Positions 25,401-33,060 of a stretch of 64,000 bases of DNA are shown one piece after another. The DNA is from Phoronis australis. Lineage: Eukaryota > Phoronida > Phoronidae. The notes beneath the pieces are model-generated. The model was not told where the DNA came from. It searched no databases and saw only the letters and a program-made list of their open reading frames with translations. How positions within the stretch are numbered: position 1 is the first letter of the stretch; each line of letters starts with the position of its first letter. The stretch lies in contig NMRA01000014.1 of NCBI GenBank assembly GCA_002633005.1, forward strand, positions 748,970 to 812,969, written 5' to 3'. The position numbers and the translations under genes are program-made.

Positions 25401-27560
25401 GCAGCCGTCTCCGGAATCCGCTCTTCTTAATTGTTGAAAATCACATGCTCCTTTAAACAGATTAACAATTTTGAAAACTTTCAAATTCAATTGCCAGCAA
25501 TTACAATGAACGGAGTATTCATGCAACCACGTGTAGTGTACACAAAGCGTTCAGACGAAATGTGTCCAAAGTTCTAGGGATATTTATTAATATCGACTGT
25601 AATATGTGAAATTAAACGATTCAGTCAAAGCCGGCAATAGACTAGTGTATCCCTGTCGTACACCTCTACTTAAGGTCTATCAAAAATCTGTGAACCCATT
25701 TTGAAAACAGAAAAGGACTACCAATGTCTCGTCAAAAACTAAAATAAAAGGGGTGCTGCTGTAGTCATATCTGTCCTATCATCAGTTGCCGTCGGGGAAA
25801 CTCAGCCACGAACCCGTTAGTCAATTTTTCTCGAAACCTGGCAAGCTATTTCGACAAACAAGGGAAATCCTACCGAATACTAATATGGCCAACATGGGGT
25901 ATTACTGCGGTCAAATCAGTGAAAAAATCCAGTGGTGCCAACGCGTCCCCACCATAAACTCGTGTGTCAAGTTACATCAAAATAGTGCCTAGTCGTCAGT
26001 ATGACAGTCGACGGACAAGGAATATTTTGTCGAAAATCAGGGTAGCCAACATGAGGTCTTAGGATAATTGTCTTCTTCTGAAAAGAGACTGATGCCGAGA
26101 ATATTCGCGAAACTCTCCCATTTCAGTCGCTTGATTTTGCGAGGTACACAAGAGGCTAAGTCTACGCAAAGCTCTCTGGGCCTAGTTCAGTTCACCCTTT
26201 TCTCCATTTTTCTCCCAAATGTCCCTCCCATTCTCACATCTGTCTTACATTTTATCACTTTTTGTTTTACAGTTTTTGTGTATTTTTAAATTTTATTCTA
26301 TATTTTATTTTTCCGTTGTACTATGTTCTATATAAATATGTAATTCCAGGTGGCAGCTGACCTGACTTAAAACTGTTAGCGAGTACTACACTCTCTTATT
26401 AAGTTTGTAATAAGCCTATATTTGATTAGCAAAGTTACATTTCCACCCAGTTGCAAATTTGCACTGCAAAATGTTAAATTGCGTGTAAGCAAGTTTTTCC
26501 CACTTATTTGCTGGATGAAAGAGCTTAGCGACACATCTAATCTTGTGCCGAACATAAGAGTGCAATGCTATCTAACTATAATACGTTTGAGTCGAGCTGA
26601 CACCTGCATGACTATGACTGAAATTTTTCATGTCAATGACTTTTCGCAATCTGTCGGTAAATGCCGGACACCAAAAGCTTGGTATCACCGTGGATACACC
26701 GCTGCATGCAACAGTTTGTTTGTTTCCACAGGACCAATTTTGATGATGTGGCTTCATGAAAACCTAATATGACAACAGTACTAGCTTCTGTGAAATATTA
26801 TGAACAAGAACATAGAGACTCTATTGCTGTTTTGCGCTTGCAAAGAACTTCCGCCATATTCGCTTTGCACGAGACGGATTTCACAACGGTAATTACAGTA
26901 GGCGTGGCCAAATTGCGTTGGTCGGAACTGAAGTGACGATTAATCGAAAGGTAATGGAATCGCGATGCGTGAGCGACCGATTTGGTCTGATGCGCCAAGA
27001 CTCATTTCTATTTGTCCTCAGGTGTCTTCAAAAGTTACGACTCGCCTTTTTGTTTCTTTTGACGAATATTTACTGAGATCGAAAAACAGACAATTTAGAG
27101 TCATTCATTAGTTGGAATATTACCATATTTAACAATTTTGTTGCTAAAATTGGTACGAGTGGTAAGTTAAGCGAAACGAAAATAATCAAATTCTTCCCGT
27201 CAAAAAAGAATTCCTACAACTTTGTGGCGCATCATACCCCTAGTCGGAATTAACCTTCATAGATAGGACGAACAGAAAACATCAAAACATTCATCGCCAC
27301 CTAAGGCACAGTCCTGCGATATCTAAGCCTGTTGTTCCTTTCAGTCTAAGAATCCCGAAAAGGACGAGAAGAGATGTTTACGGAAGTTGCGGCTGATAGC
27401 CCAGAGAGAAGGATCAGTAGGTGCCGCTGACGTCAACTCACATTTAGATCTCGACCCAGGCTACTATTTCATTGTTCCCTACAACGTTGAACGCGCATGT
27501 GGAGAATTTCTCGTTCGCATACTACAGGAGTCAGACGCCGTCCCTAAAAGCAGCTGGTGA
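1298..27560 (+). CDS. Calpain-family protein with degenerate protease core, 5'-partial (six exons)
   Basis: Exons 1298-1451, 6693-6755, 8234-8322, 18526-19244, 21836-22050 and 27345-27556 (or reading on to a TGA at 27558-27560) join in one frame of about 480 codons. Seen: every junction is AG/GT with matching phase. The product follows calpain order: the FTGA block of the protease core, the strand that normally carries the catalytic His (GHAY), the RVRNPWG strand, the WMSF-like end of the core, then the beta-sandwich (HGSWTG, SGGDRNN, KNPRIFFYV, VVSLMQDYR, TIGFCVYK, PGYYFIVP, GEFLVRIL). Family knowledge: calpains are intracellular Ca-dependent Cys proteases. Here His reads Asp (VTGDTLY) and Asn reads Tyr (VRYPFG), so proteolysis is unlikely. 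The Cys exon lies left of the window. No C-terminal PEF (EF-hand) domain was found. A Ser-rich insert of about 190 residues separates core and sandwich. Exact calpain subtype is not assigned. Confidence 0.87.
2175..2333 (+). pseudogene. THAP zinc-finger fragment (52 codons)
   Basis: ATG at 2175 opens MPRCVVYGCSNVSGNG, then IHLHNFPTDTVVCSAWNRF, closing at TAG 2331. The spacing M-P-x-C-x4-C, the later F-P and the W match the first half of a THAP domain (C2CH DNA-binding zinc finger found in P and Kolobok transposases and host THAP proteins). The second Cys-His pair is missing. It is probably an exon or remnant of a transposase inside a calpain intron; a spliced host gene is less likely. Confidence 0.5.
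2807..2904 (+). CDS. THAP-domain first exon of the P-like transposase
   Basis: ATG at 2807 opens MGTDAFCSAINCMNSSTK, then TPDVSFCRFPKDPE and a donor GAAAG/GTAAGG. C-x4-C and the FCRFPKDPER box are typical of THAP domains; the rest of the domain would be in the next exon, inside the gap. Thirty-two codons plus two bases are visible. By family, this is the DNA-binding N-terminus of a P-type transposase. Confidence 0.65.
2997..3630. other. Assembly gap (634 n)
   Basis: Unsequenced run inside the P-like element. Other unknown bases are at 6163, 31269-31274, 42551, 43845 and 48356-48405. Confidence 0.99.
4086..4900. repeat. Diverged direct-repeat block with hairpin at its left end
   Basis: 4091-4134 folds on itself around CCCAAATCGGAATATTC. 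Two diverged copies of a module containing TTTGCACCAAATTAAACGG and CGCCGATTACAATACG occur at 4472-4525 and 4838-4890, about 365 bp apart. CCCGTATCGGAT-like motifs recur at 4150, 4545 and 4731. Probably a decayed mobile element; family unknown. Confidence 0.4.
5930..6345. repeat. Pyrimidine-rich minisatellite
   Basis: About 20 imperfect copies of a 15-20 bp unit like TATGTTCTCCCGTCCT. It is strongly strand-asymmetric (C/T on +). The long open frames across it are a by-product of the repeat and are not genes. Confidence 0.85.
6693..6755 (+). CDS. Calpain exon at the catalytic-His position (His reads Asp)
   Basis: 63-nt phase-0 exon between ATTTCAG and GTAAGC. It reads DTELDDS then VTGDTLYVISSMTV. 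Aligned from its 3' end with the calpain strand V.GHAYSVTG...V, the catalytic His falls on Asp. Only this frame is compatible with both neighbouring exons. Confidence 0.75.
6861..7067. mobile_element. Short inverted-repeat element (MITE-like)
   Basis: About 205 bp bounded by GGGCCCGTTCCAAAAAA and its inverted partner TTTCTTGGAACGGGCC. A related sequence, interrupted by a 78-bp tandem duplication, lies at 40985-41220. It lies in the calpain intron just after the 6693-6755 exon. No clear target duplication was seen. Confidence 0.55.
8234..8322 (+). CDS. Calpain exon at the catalytic-Asn position (NPWG reads YPFG)
   Basis: 89-nt exon between ATACAAG and GTAGGC, entering in phase 0 and leaving after two bases of an Arg codon. 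It reads LPLHGNE then MRLVCVRYPFGLIPEHDDQD. The family pattern is VRLIRVRNPWG, so the catalytic Asn is Tyr and the following Trp is Phe. Confidence 0.8.
8366..8480. repeat. Dispersed repeat X, first copy
   Basis: Contains ACGAAACGTACCGAGAGTGG and GGTACGTTTTGTATTTATCC. A diverged copy in opposite orientation is at 13020-13150. Probably part of one degraded element family. Nothing coding is recognisable. Confidence 0.5.
8817..9052 (-). pseudogene. Possible retroelement 3'-end ORF fragment
   Basis: A minus-strand frame of 71 codons ends RPLEPDDDRYPDYIEIEN then stop. A related ending (RYLAIEN then stop, followed by the same GAGACAGAA sequence) occurs on the + strand near 13860-13902, so two copies of one element end are present in opposite orientation. 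Family not identified; a retroelement is only a guess. Confidence 0.3.
9142..10518. mobile_element. Inverted-repeat DNA element with ACTCGA subterminal repeats
   Basis: Left end CTGGGCCCGGTCTCCAATCT and right end (reverse complement) CAGGGCCCGGTCTCCAATCT match over more than 30 bp (9142-9175 and 10485-10518). Both ends carry dense clusters of GAGTA/ACTCGA motifs (9175-9420 and 10360-10500). The interior has no convincing transposase. The CAGGGCCCGG start resembles hAT-type ends, but I could not find an 8-bp target duplication. Confidence 0.7.
11061..11223. mobile_element. 163-bp foldback element (MITE)
   Basis: A nearly complete self-complement: ATAGATTATTACATG at the left pairs with CATGTAATAATCTAT at the right, and TTATCTAGAGCCCGAG pairs with CTCGAGGGCTCTAGATAA. 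The apex is GCCCAAGGGGCGTTAGCCCC. No coding capacity. Confidence 0.72.
11755..11815 (+). ncRNA. tRNA-like sequence (SINE head or tRNA pseudogene)
   Basis: TGGTGTAGTGG at 11759-11769 fits the internal A box of Pol III promoters, and GGTTCGACTCC at 11801-11811 fits the B box at tRNA-like spacing. A functional tRNA is unlikely because I cannot pair a full acceptor stem. A tRNA-derived SINE is more likely, but its 3' boundary is unclear. Confidence 0.5.
12317..12730 (+). CDS. Unrecognised 137-codon open frame
   Basis: Open from a GTG at 12317 to TAG at 12728, within the 10.2-kb calpain intron. The product is Thr/Ala/Ile-rich, with GGRPLGTRVYIISSATQASI near the start and FAAAIINGGTFNIFVKTDD at the end. 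There is no recognisable domain, no ATG at its start and no flanking element ends. It could be an exon of a mobile element or chance. Confidence 0.2.
   Translation: MEKLGEYDNKPVSCLGGRPLGTRVYIISSATQASIPRQYQTLLSLAMTAPETIGDSIIRVATTTVPVTREPIHATGSVASQLAVSTDCRIFSIQLRTKATESEEMRQRTCNNAATGIFAAAIINGGTFNIFVKTDDV
13020..13150. repeat. Dispersed repeat X, second copy (inverted)
   Basis: Reverse-complement relative of 8366-8480, sharing CCACTCTCGGTACGTTTTGT. It lies upstream of the fragments at 13590-13902. Confidence 0.5.
13590..13805 (-). pseudogene. Retroelement C-terminal fragment (Penelope/GIY-YIG-type resemblance)
   Basis: A 71-codon minus-strand frame reads HLQNGAIQDHFLQCHARKIT, then VENTPIRYVEQDVLRLKVLE and LLIAFEKLVLNDQQAGSRRT. 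The pattern of HL..GAI..H...CH, then an E.L.I....P.LN.Q..G..RTL.LF ending, recalls the C-terminal region of retroelement polyproteins with an endonuclease-type tail. Both ends are lost. The assignment is from memory of the pattern and is tentative. Confidence 0.4.
13908..14194. mobile_element. 287-bp MITE with 5-bp target duplication
   Basis: Starts CAGTGGCGAATTTAGAGGGG and ends in the imperfect inverse ATCCTGGATCCACCTCTG. GAACT flanks it on both sides (13903-13907 and 14195-14199). The related sequence at 8817-8848 lacks the insertion and reads straight through, confirming the borders. Related GGCGGATCCAG / GGATTTAGAGGGGGC pieces are at 42655, 43200 and 44632. Confidence 0.7.
14476..17476. 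mobile_element. 3-kb inverted-repeat complex (long arms, composite element)
   Basis: Left modules at 14476-14760, 14810-15170 and 15205-15335 pair in order with inverted copies at 17395-16440, 16420-16060 and 16060-15900. A further module at 15343-15420 pairs with 17398-17476. Module ends repeat ATAGACCTAATTCACGC, which is probably the terminal repeat. The unpaired loop is 15421-15900. The arms have diverged by many substitutions. A second element (16675-17340) is inserted in the right arm. No transposase frame was seen. Confidence 0.7.
16675..17340. mobile_element. 666-bp nested MITE with TA target duplication
   Basis: Ends AGGAGGCACTGAACAGTT (left) and AACTGTTCAGTGCCACCT (right) are inverted repeats flanked by TA (16673-16674 and 17341-17342). 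The opposite arm of the host complex at 14524-14545 preserves the uninterrupted target (CTTTATTTATCGCA), which proves an insertion. A diverged internal relative in opposite orientation lies at 43490-43640. TA duplication fits Tc1/mariner-like mobilisation. Confidence 0.78.
17571..18164. mobile_element. Palindrome-dense inverted-repeat element
   Basis: Ends GTATGATGGGCCGTTGGGGG and its inverted partner AACGGCCCACCATAC continue into GAAAGTGTCGCCG / CGGCGACACTTTC. Both sides are filled with TTACGAGCGTAA and TTACGCTCGTAA, 12-bp words that are palindromic or nearly so, at 17610-17715 and 17940-18140. The centre (17720-17930) differs and carries a CCAAT-like motif and a short ORF. Confidence 0.7.
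17825..17941 (+). CDS. 38-codon ORF at the centre of the palindrome-dense element
   Basis: ATG in an ATC-ATG-GCG context opens MADQIAAAMSAIVQERAAQQ and stops at 17939. GCCAATGAC lies about 100 bp upstream. It may be the truncated N-terminus of the element's own protein; no family recognised. Confidence 0.25.
   Translation: MADQIAAAMSAIVQERAAQQQSCMLIRSSLIGLNLERS
18526..19244 (+). CDS. Calpain large exon: end of core, Ser-rich linker, start of beta-sandwich
   Basis: 719-nt exon between CTTTTGTTCCAG and GTAATTG. GRERWMTVDTFCGCFSGVIV aligns with the calpain stretch (G)EFWMSFEDFCKYFSRLEI. After CSLPAYSDEP comes a linker of about 190 residues rich in Ser, Asp, Glu and Lys, with Ser runs, KKRDK and RRNSV (a PKA/CaMK-type site). 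The exon closes with KSWNQLLTRHGSWTG, the normal opening of the beta-sandwich (W....G.W..G.TAGG). The linker is one uninterrupted open frame with no splice signals inside, so it is not a retained intron. Confidence 0.85.
21836..22050 (+). CDS. Calpain exon: beta-sandwich first half
   Basis: 215-nt exon between ACTTTACAG and GTTAGTCC. It completes WTG-VTSGGDRNN, then HSKNPRIFFYVRKVEQ, RHIVVSLMQDYRHGSQVP and NTIGFCVYK. These match calpain domain III landmarks (TAGGCRN, NPQF.L, C.VLVSLMQK.RR, IGFAIYEV). It ends in phase 0. Confidence 0.9.
22925..23100. repeat. Short imperfect tandem repeat (CTCACGAACAT)
   Basis: Four to five imperfect copies of about 30-40 bp with CTCACGAACAT, GCTCCGCACTCATAA and CTCAC.AACAT. 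Lies in the intron before the last calpain exon. Confidence 0.6.
23517..23714 (+). pseudogene. THAP-like zinc-finger fragment in the Kolobok-like element
   Basis: From ATG 23517: MLRCIVPACPNYAAARKAG, then ISFFRLPRESEMFRKWLAVV. C-x4-C-x-N, F.RLP and the W at normal spacing identify the first half of a THAP domain. The expected C..HF pair is replaced by KYEAVKHLVSVAG and a stop at 23712, so it is truncated or continues in another exon. Confidence 0.55.
23736..23903 (-). CDS. Acidic N-terminal exon in the Kolobok-like element
   Basis: ATG at 23903 opens MATRNPDLDESSSDEDFAGG, then SLSFTGYQFQSEYSDQEKLE, RRREHAQATERMDSSL and a donor CTG/GTAAGC (23736/23735). Fifty-six codons in phase 0. The acidic start followed by YQF.SEYSD.E resembles first exons of transposon-linked proteins, but I cannot name the family. 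Its intron would run across the THAP frame on the opposite strand. Confidence 0.4.
24974..27344. other. Calpain intron sequence, no recognisable feature
   Basis: No exon, inverted element ends or tandem repeats that I can support. Open frames here (for example 26422-26772) have no recognisable domain. Confidence 0.5.
27345..27560 (+). CDS. Calpain exon: beta-sandwich second half, possible C-terminus
   Basis: Acceptor TCCTTTCAG, phase 0. It reads SKNPEKDEKRCLRKLR, then VNSHLDLDPGYYFIVPYNVE and RACGEFLVRILQESDAVPK, matching the calpain ending ...L.PGEYVIVPSTFEP...GDFLLRVF. Two endings are possible: direct read-through to SSW and a TGA at 27558-27560, or splicing at CAGCTG/GTGAGT (27556/27557). 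A candidate downstream acceptor at 29321 would add 13 codons before a stop. I saw no EF-hand exon before 32.9 kb. Confidence 0.83.
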   Translation, partial: SKNPEKDEKRCLRKLRLIAQREGSVGAADVNSHLDLDPGYYFIVPYNVERACGEFLVRILQESDAVPKSSW

Positions 27561-28429
27561 GTCAGTCAGAGAACCCCATGTTTGAATGAGTGTTGTCTGA
27601 TAGTGATGTGAAAGGTTTGTTGTGGAAATGTCATTTTGCAAATGCATGATAGAACGGCAAATGACACCAACATCAACTTGGAATGACAAGAAGTTTTGCA
27701 GCAAAGTATCTTATCGCAGGCGTAGTTGTTGACCGCAGAATAAGGCGGTTGCGACAACAACCTGACTTCCCTAGTGTTGCTCCAGAGGACAGGGGATTTC
27801 CAATGAACGATGACGGCATGTTCTGCTACAGTTAATGCACGCCTTGGCAATGACATCAACCTAAAATAATTACCGATGGCATGCACTTTAGTAAAATACC
27901 TTGGATTTCCCTATTGCTCCGTCATGTTTTTTTCGGTTAAACTATTTTAATCTAATCACGGTGTTGAGAGGCATAACGAATTACTTGCATAACGAACATT
28001 AGATAATGGCATCTAATCTCGTAATCCATGAGGATACTTTTATTTTATTTCTTTTGCAGTATTATCAGCTAATAGCATCACTGGTTGAAACGGCAGGCAA
28101 TCGCCCTCCTTTAATCCATCCGAAGTCTGGATGGAAGTGGCAGTGACACAAATGCGATTGTATGACCCATGAACAATCTTGGTTATAATCTTTGAGATAT
28201 TCGATCTTTCATGAACTTCTCTAAGTGACAACTTTTCCAAAAAATCACTCGAAGTGCTAATGCAAATATTAGTGTTTTAGGGGCCGAAATGCTAGGTAAT
28301 ATCCGCAAATAGTCGAATTGACAGGTGTGCCAAACGCTTATTAAACTTACCCGTTATTTTTCTAAATAAATATAATAACTAGAAAAAAATCTGTCCACTT
28401 CCATGTTCTCAAGTCTATCACGGTAATGT

Positions 28430-29115
28430 AGGACCTCATCGACAAGGTGCTACGCACAGACAAGTCTGTGCGTAGCACCTTGTCGATAGGTCGGCGCATC
28501 TGTTATCATAGGACCTTATCGACAAGTCTGCGGATCTGTTGTGTAGCACCTTATCGAAAAGTGTGCGTATTTGTTATGTAGGACCTATTCGACAAGTCTT
28601 CGTACATGTATCTGTTATAGTGGACCTTATTCACAAGTCTGCGTGTGTCATGTAGGACCTTATCGACAAGTCTGCGTACCTGCTATGTGGGACCTTATCG
28701 ACAGGTATGCACGTGTTATGTAGGACCTTATCGACAGGTATGCGCGCATGTTATGTTGGTCCTTATAGACAAGTTTGTGTATCTGTTATGTAGTTACCTT
28801 ATGGAGAGGTCTGCGTTTCTGTTTTGTAATATAGTTACCTTAACGACAGGTGTGCGCATCTATTATGGAGCTTACCGACAGGTCTCTGCGTATGTTATGT
28901 AGTTACCTTATTGACAGGTCTGTGCATCTGTTATGCAGGACCTTATCGACAGGTCTGCGTATCTGTTAAGTATAACCTATCGACAGGTCTGCTGTATGTT
29001 ATGTAGGACTTATTCGACAAGTCTGCGTACATGTGTCTGTTATAATGTACCTTATCCACAAGTCTGTGTGTGTGTTATGTAGGACCTTATTCACAAATCT
29101 GCGTATTATATGTTT
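28430..29115. repeat. Satellite of about 40-bp units (ACCTTATCGACAGGTCTGCG)
   Basis: About 17 imperfect units such as TATGTAGGACCTTATCGACA followed by AGTCTGCGTATCTGT. Units are in one orientation except for the first, which is part of a perfect palindrome. Non-coding. Confidence 0.88.
28440..28485. repeat. Perfect 46-bp palindrome at the satellite edge
   Basis: A 22-bp arm starting CGACAAGGTGCTACGCACAG is followed by AA and its exact reverse complement. Both arms are made of satellite-unit sequence, so one unit is inverted head to head. Confidence 0.9.
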
Positions 29116-29634
29116 CGTGATAACCAATACGTGAGACATTTTAAAAGCATTCATTTTTGTAGAACGGAACATAGAGCATAGTTCTGGAAGTTTCATTTGA
29201 GTACAATCTGGCATTTCTCTCATATTACATCCCGATATTAGCGAATTTTTGCGTTTTTCTAGTTTTCTATATAATTACCGTTGTTCAGTCGATCAAAATA
29301 CACGAGTGAAATCATTTTCAGGAACTTGTGTAAACAGACGTCCGAACCACATAACAATATTTAAAGTTTACACTGAACAAAAAGTTTGCGCAGTTCAACA
29401 AATGCGTCCACGTGACTGTGCAATTCTGTCAGCTGTTCCACAGTTATTCCACTCTGGCTCATGCGTGTATTATAAAGCTAACTAGTGCATGTCTCAACAT
29501 GTTTATGATGTGCAGAATATTTTCAATATTCAAATGTTTATACCACTGAATAAATGCCTTATATCTATGACATTCTAACAGGAAGTGTTTTTCAGTTTAC
29601 CAGATTCCAGGCACTATACAACATAACCCATGCG

Positions 29635-29880
29635 CGCAGCCAGGGGGGGGGGGGCTCGGGGGGCTCAAATGAGCCCCCTCATTTGTCGAAGTGGGCAAAA
29701 AGGTCCGCCTCAGAGAAACAAAAAGTCCACGCGAACGTGTCCACAGGAATTCGGCACGTAGGCCTGAACGTAGTGCACCGTTTTTGTTTTGTTTTTTTTT
29801 TTTTGTTTTTTTAGTCCCCGTATTTTTTTCAGCAAAAGGTCCACATACTGAAAAATTCGAGCCCCCCTTTATTTTAGTCT
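29635..29880. mobile_element. G-rich dispersed element fragment
   Basis: Starts GCGCGCAGCCAGGGGG and contains GGGGGGCTCAAATGAGCCCC, a poly-T tract and a C-rich end (GAGCCCCCC). It resembles the widespread CCAGGGGGG-type inverted-repeat elements of invertebrates, of which pieces are also at 31275-31400, 42655 and 44640. Boundaries uncertain. Confidence 0.4.
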
Positions 29881-32800
29881 GGGTGAGCGCATGTAATCTA
29901 TTACCTGTATCTAACCCCGTATGTCTTCCTTTTAAAACCCATTAAATCTGAATCGTACCAACCATGTACGGTTAAGAAAACAATATATTTAACATACGTT
30001 TAACATGCATTCTGTTTTGGCAATTTTGTGCTCATCAAAATTTGGGGACATCTTATCTTCCACTGCTTGATGTCAGTGTCTGCACAACGTGGTTGCTTCT
30101 ATTCCTACAAATATTTCGTCACCAACTTCCTAATTCAACGAGGCGGTACCAAAACCGAATTGAAAAAGTAAACGTTTTAAATTATGAGCGTCACCATGTT
30201 CTGGCATAAACATAAATTTCATACTAGTCTACATGTCGTAACACATTTTAACGTGCATAACACTACAAATTTTGAGATTTCACAACAAACGTTGTTTTTT
30301 TTTATTCTTAGTTATTCTTAGAAGCATATTGACTTTTGCCTTTGTATTTCCTAGTTCCAGTCTACCAGCATAATGTGAAACAGTTAAACCAAGTCCTGGC
30401 AAGCATTGAAGCTGTGCTTCGCATTGCTTATATTGCTTAACTACGAAATCAAATTGGACCTTTAACTCTCATTGAATCGGTGTCATGGTGTTCGATTTGT
30501 AGGATTCCATACAGGCAGTGCGTACACGCGCGATTTTTCGGATTTCACACTTTTAAGTAGGTCAACCTCAATAATTCTTAAAGCGTTTTCTTGAGTAGCT
30601 GATGGTTTCGACGTGACTGTTGATAATGGAAAAATAACCATACCTCGATAAGGTATATAGTCCAATTCTATGAGAGTATATAGACATAATTGAATTTCCG
30701 TTTTTTATTGGCCAGCTAAACAAGTCGAACTGCAGCCTTAACAAAATTTATTGTGAACAGATTCCACATGTTTGCCTTCGTGGAAACCCCGCACCTTTGA
30801 GCCGTAAACTAGAACTCGGATTATTTTAGCATCAAAAAATCAAAAACGTTCAATCATACCATTACTGGGGAATCGGAAGGGCTTCAGTACAGTGAGATTA
30901 GCGCAGAGTGCACTAGGCGCTCTTTCTGATAACTCTGTGTTGTCGAAATCAGTCCATTTTGGCAAAATGTTATGCCAAGATATTTGCATCCTGCTGTACT
31001 TTTATTTATTTCGCAACCATACGTCCAGCTTTCATGCTGACCTAAAATAATATCATTTCCTGAAGACAACGATTTTTGTTTTCGACATATATTATTCAGT
31101 TGCAAACATAAATCATAGACAATAGACACGAAACTCCGATGTTCTATGCAATTCCCAGACAAAGTGCCACTCCTTTCAGTGCGCATTGTGCAAGCCCAAG
31201 TTGCCACAATTTGCCCAAATTGTCAGAACCATTTTCGCGAGCCTGCAAATGGCGCAATGGTAGAGAACNNNNNNCCCCCCTCCCGACCTTCCCCCATTTG
31301 GCGCTATGCGCCTCTACAATCGTGCTTTCCGCGACTGTTTACGAGACAAAATGTTGCCCCCCCCGCCCCTTATGATATCCTAGATCCGCCAGATTCACCC
31401 ACATGGTGGAGAGAGGTGTATACCTGTTCCATTAATATTACTTGTGATACGAGGTTAAAGTGGTTCCAGACAAGGCACCTTCACAAGATTGTGACAACAA
31501 ATGTATTTCTTGTCAAAAGTGGTGTCAAGGAAATCAGATCTCTTCACATTTTGAGAAAAAGAGCCAGAAAATGGGACTTATCTCTCACTTGAATTGTACA
31601 GCGACCAATAGTTTCTGGTCTGCAATCAGTCATTGGTTGTTTGCTAAAACGCAATCTACTTAATCTCTGCTCTACAGACGTTTTCTTTGGCAAATTATAC
31701 AATTCAGAAACAACCACTTTACTCATCTGTCTGGGAAAATATCACATCTACCGCTTGATTACGCCCGGGTTCTAATTTTGTTGGCAGATATCGAAATGCG
31801 CTCCAGAATTTTCAGTAAATGAATAAAAGTTTTGGTGCCCATCTATAGGGCTTGTGATCTTGCGTAGTTTTCGTGAGAGTGAAGAAAAGGTGACAAGTCC
31901 ATTGATATGTCTTCTGCTGGGCCACGTCCAATGAGAACTGTTCTGTGCCCCCTTTACATGAACTTTAGCATGCCCAATGGCGACCACACAGGACTGCCTG
32001 GGCGGAGTTCAATAACGCTAAGGCCTCTCTAGAAAAGCAAGACTTGGCGAGATATTGCCGTTTACTTCAACACGAGCACGATTTTGGCTAACTTTTCCTA
32101 GCCGTGGGAGAGCTATTGAACTTTACCCAGGTGTCAAGACAAGGACATTTGCACTGCTTTTTCGGTCGCATGAGGGCGCTTCAATAGACAATCAAAAAAA
32201 TTGCTATGATAATGATTCGGCCACAAATGGATAACAATTTGTAATCCATGTGGAGAGGGGGTGTGAATGAAATGGTTTCGAATGACAAAAAAGACGGAAA
32301 ATTTTCCAGGTGATGTATCGTTCCACACATTGGCTTGTGTGATGGAATTTTTAAAGTTGTAAAATTTAAGTGAAATAAACGTTTTTACATGAATAAAGTA
32401 AAATATGATAAAAAAGAGATGAAAAGAGGGAACTAGAAATCAAATAATAGGAAACCCAAACGCAAAAAAGAGGAAACCATCTTAAGAGGAAAATTGCAAA
32501 CCCTGATGAAATGTACAAGATGGATGAAAAGCATCCATTCATCAAACGTTGCACCAAATGTCATGTTGAGTGAATAACTTGGGCTCTAGTGGCCACGATC
32601 CATCTGGGAGGATTATCCCCCAGTCAAAAGATTCACTTTTAAGATTTTTGTGCAAGTTGACGTTTCCTAGGCTAATCCTCCATTAAAAAACATTCATTTT
32701 CGCAATTGTTTATTGTTCACGTTAGGTGCCAGTAGAATAGTATATGAAAACACTAACAATTTATCCTCAGTACACAGTTAGCATACAAAAGTGAAAAGGA

Positions 32801-32900
32801 TATTAAGCTCATGATTTAGATTGCGCAGGACACCAGACATTGATTATACCCATTATAAGCAAAATAAACTGAAGCAAGCAATTCAGATCTGGAGATGACT

Positions 32901-33060
32901 TTAACAGGTTCCACAGTCGGTGATTTTCACTTTCTTGGTAGGTTTGCCGGACTGTGTGGAGACTGCCTCAAGTTTCTTGAGTACCTCTTCGTTCCCAGGG
33001 CTCAAGGAGCCAGGACTTGGTCCTTCAAGCCTTCCGAAGACCACATGTTTACCATCCAAC
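32901..33060 (-). CDS. Cyclophilin exon 5 (C-terminus)
   Basis: 160 nt to TAA: (W)[52 protein letters not shown]. The insertion lies in this exon with no splice signals bounding it. A TTTATT (AATAAA on the - strand) near 32.7 kb may be the polyadenylation signal. Confidence 0.94.

Larger units (their letters stand above)
27561..32900. other. Intergenic region between convergent calpain and cyclophilin genes
   Basis: Contains the 28.4-29.1 kb satellite, G-rich element pieces at 29635-29880 and 31262-31400 (with a 6-n gap), and otherwise anonymous sequence. The 78-codon frame at 29249-29485 follows an acceptor-like ATCATTTTCAG, but no product is recognised. Confidence 0.5.

Noticed and set aside
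26422-26772. 116-codon + strand frame in a calpain intron.
   Set aside because: No domain, no conserved-looking blocks and no splice context; treated as chance.
28430-29115. Regular repeats that might suggest a CRISPR array.
   Set aside because: No unique spacers; units are contiguous and diverged, and the DNA is eukaryotic.
29249-29485. 78-codon + strand frame behind a fair splice acceptor, considered as the last calpain exon.
   Set aside because: Its frame does not match the donor phase at 27556; in the matching frame it stops after 13 codons. Kept only as a possible alternative end.
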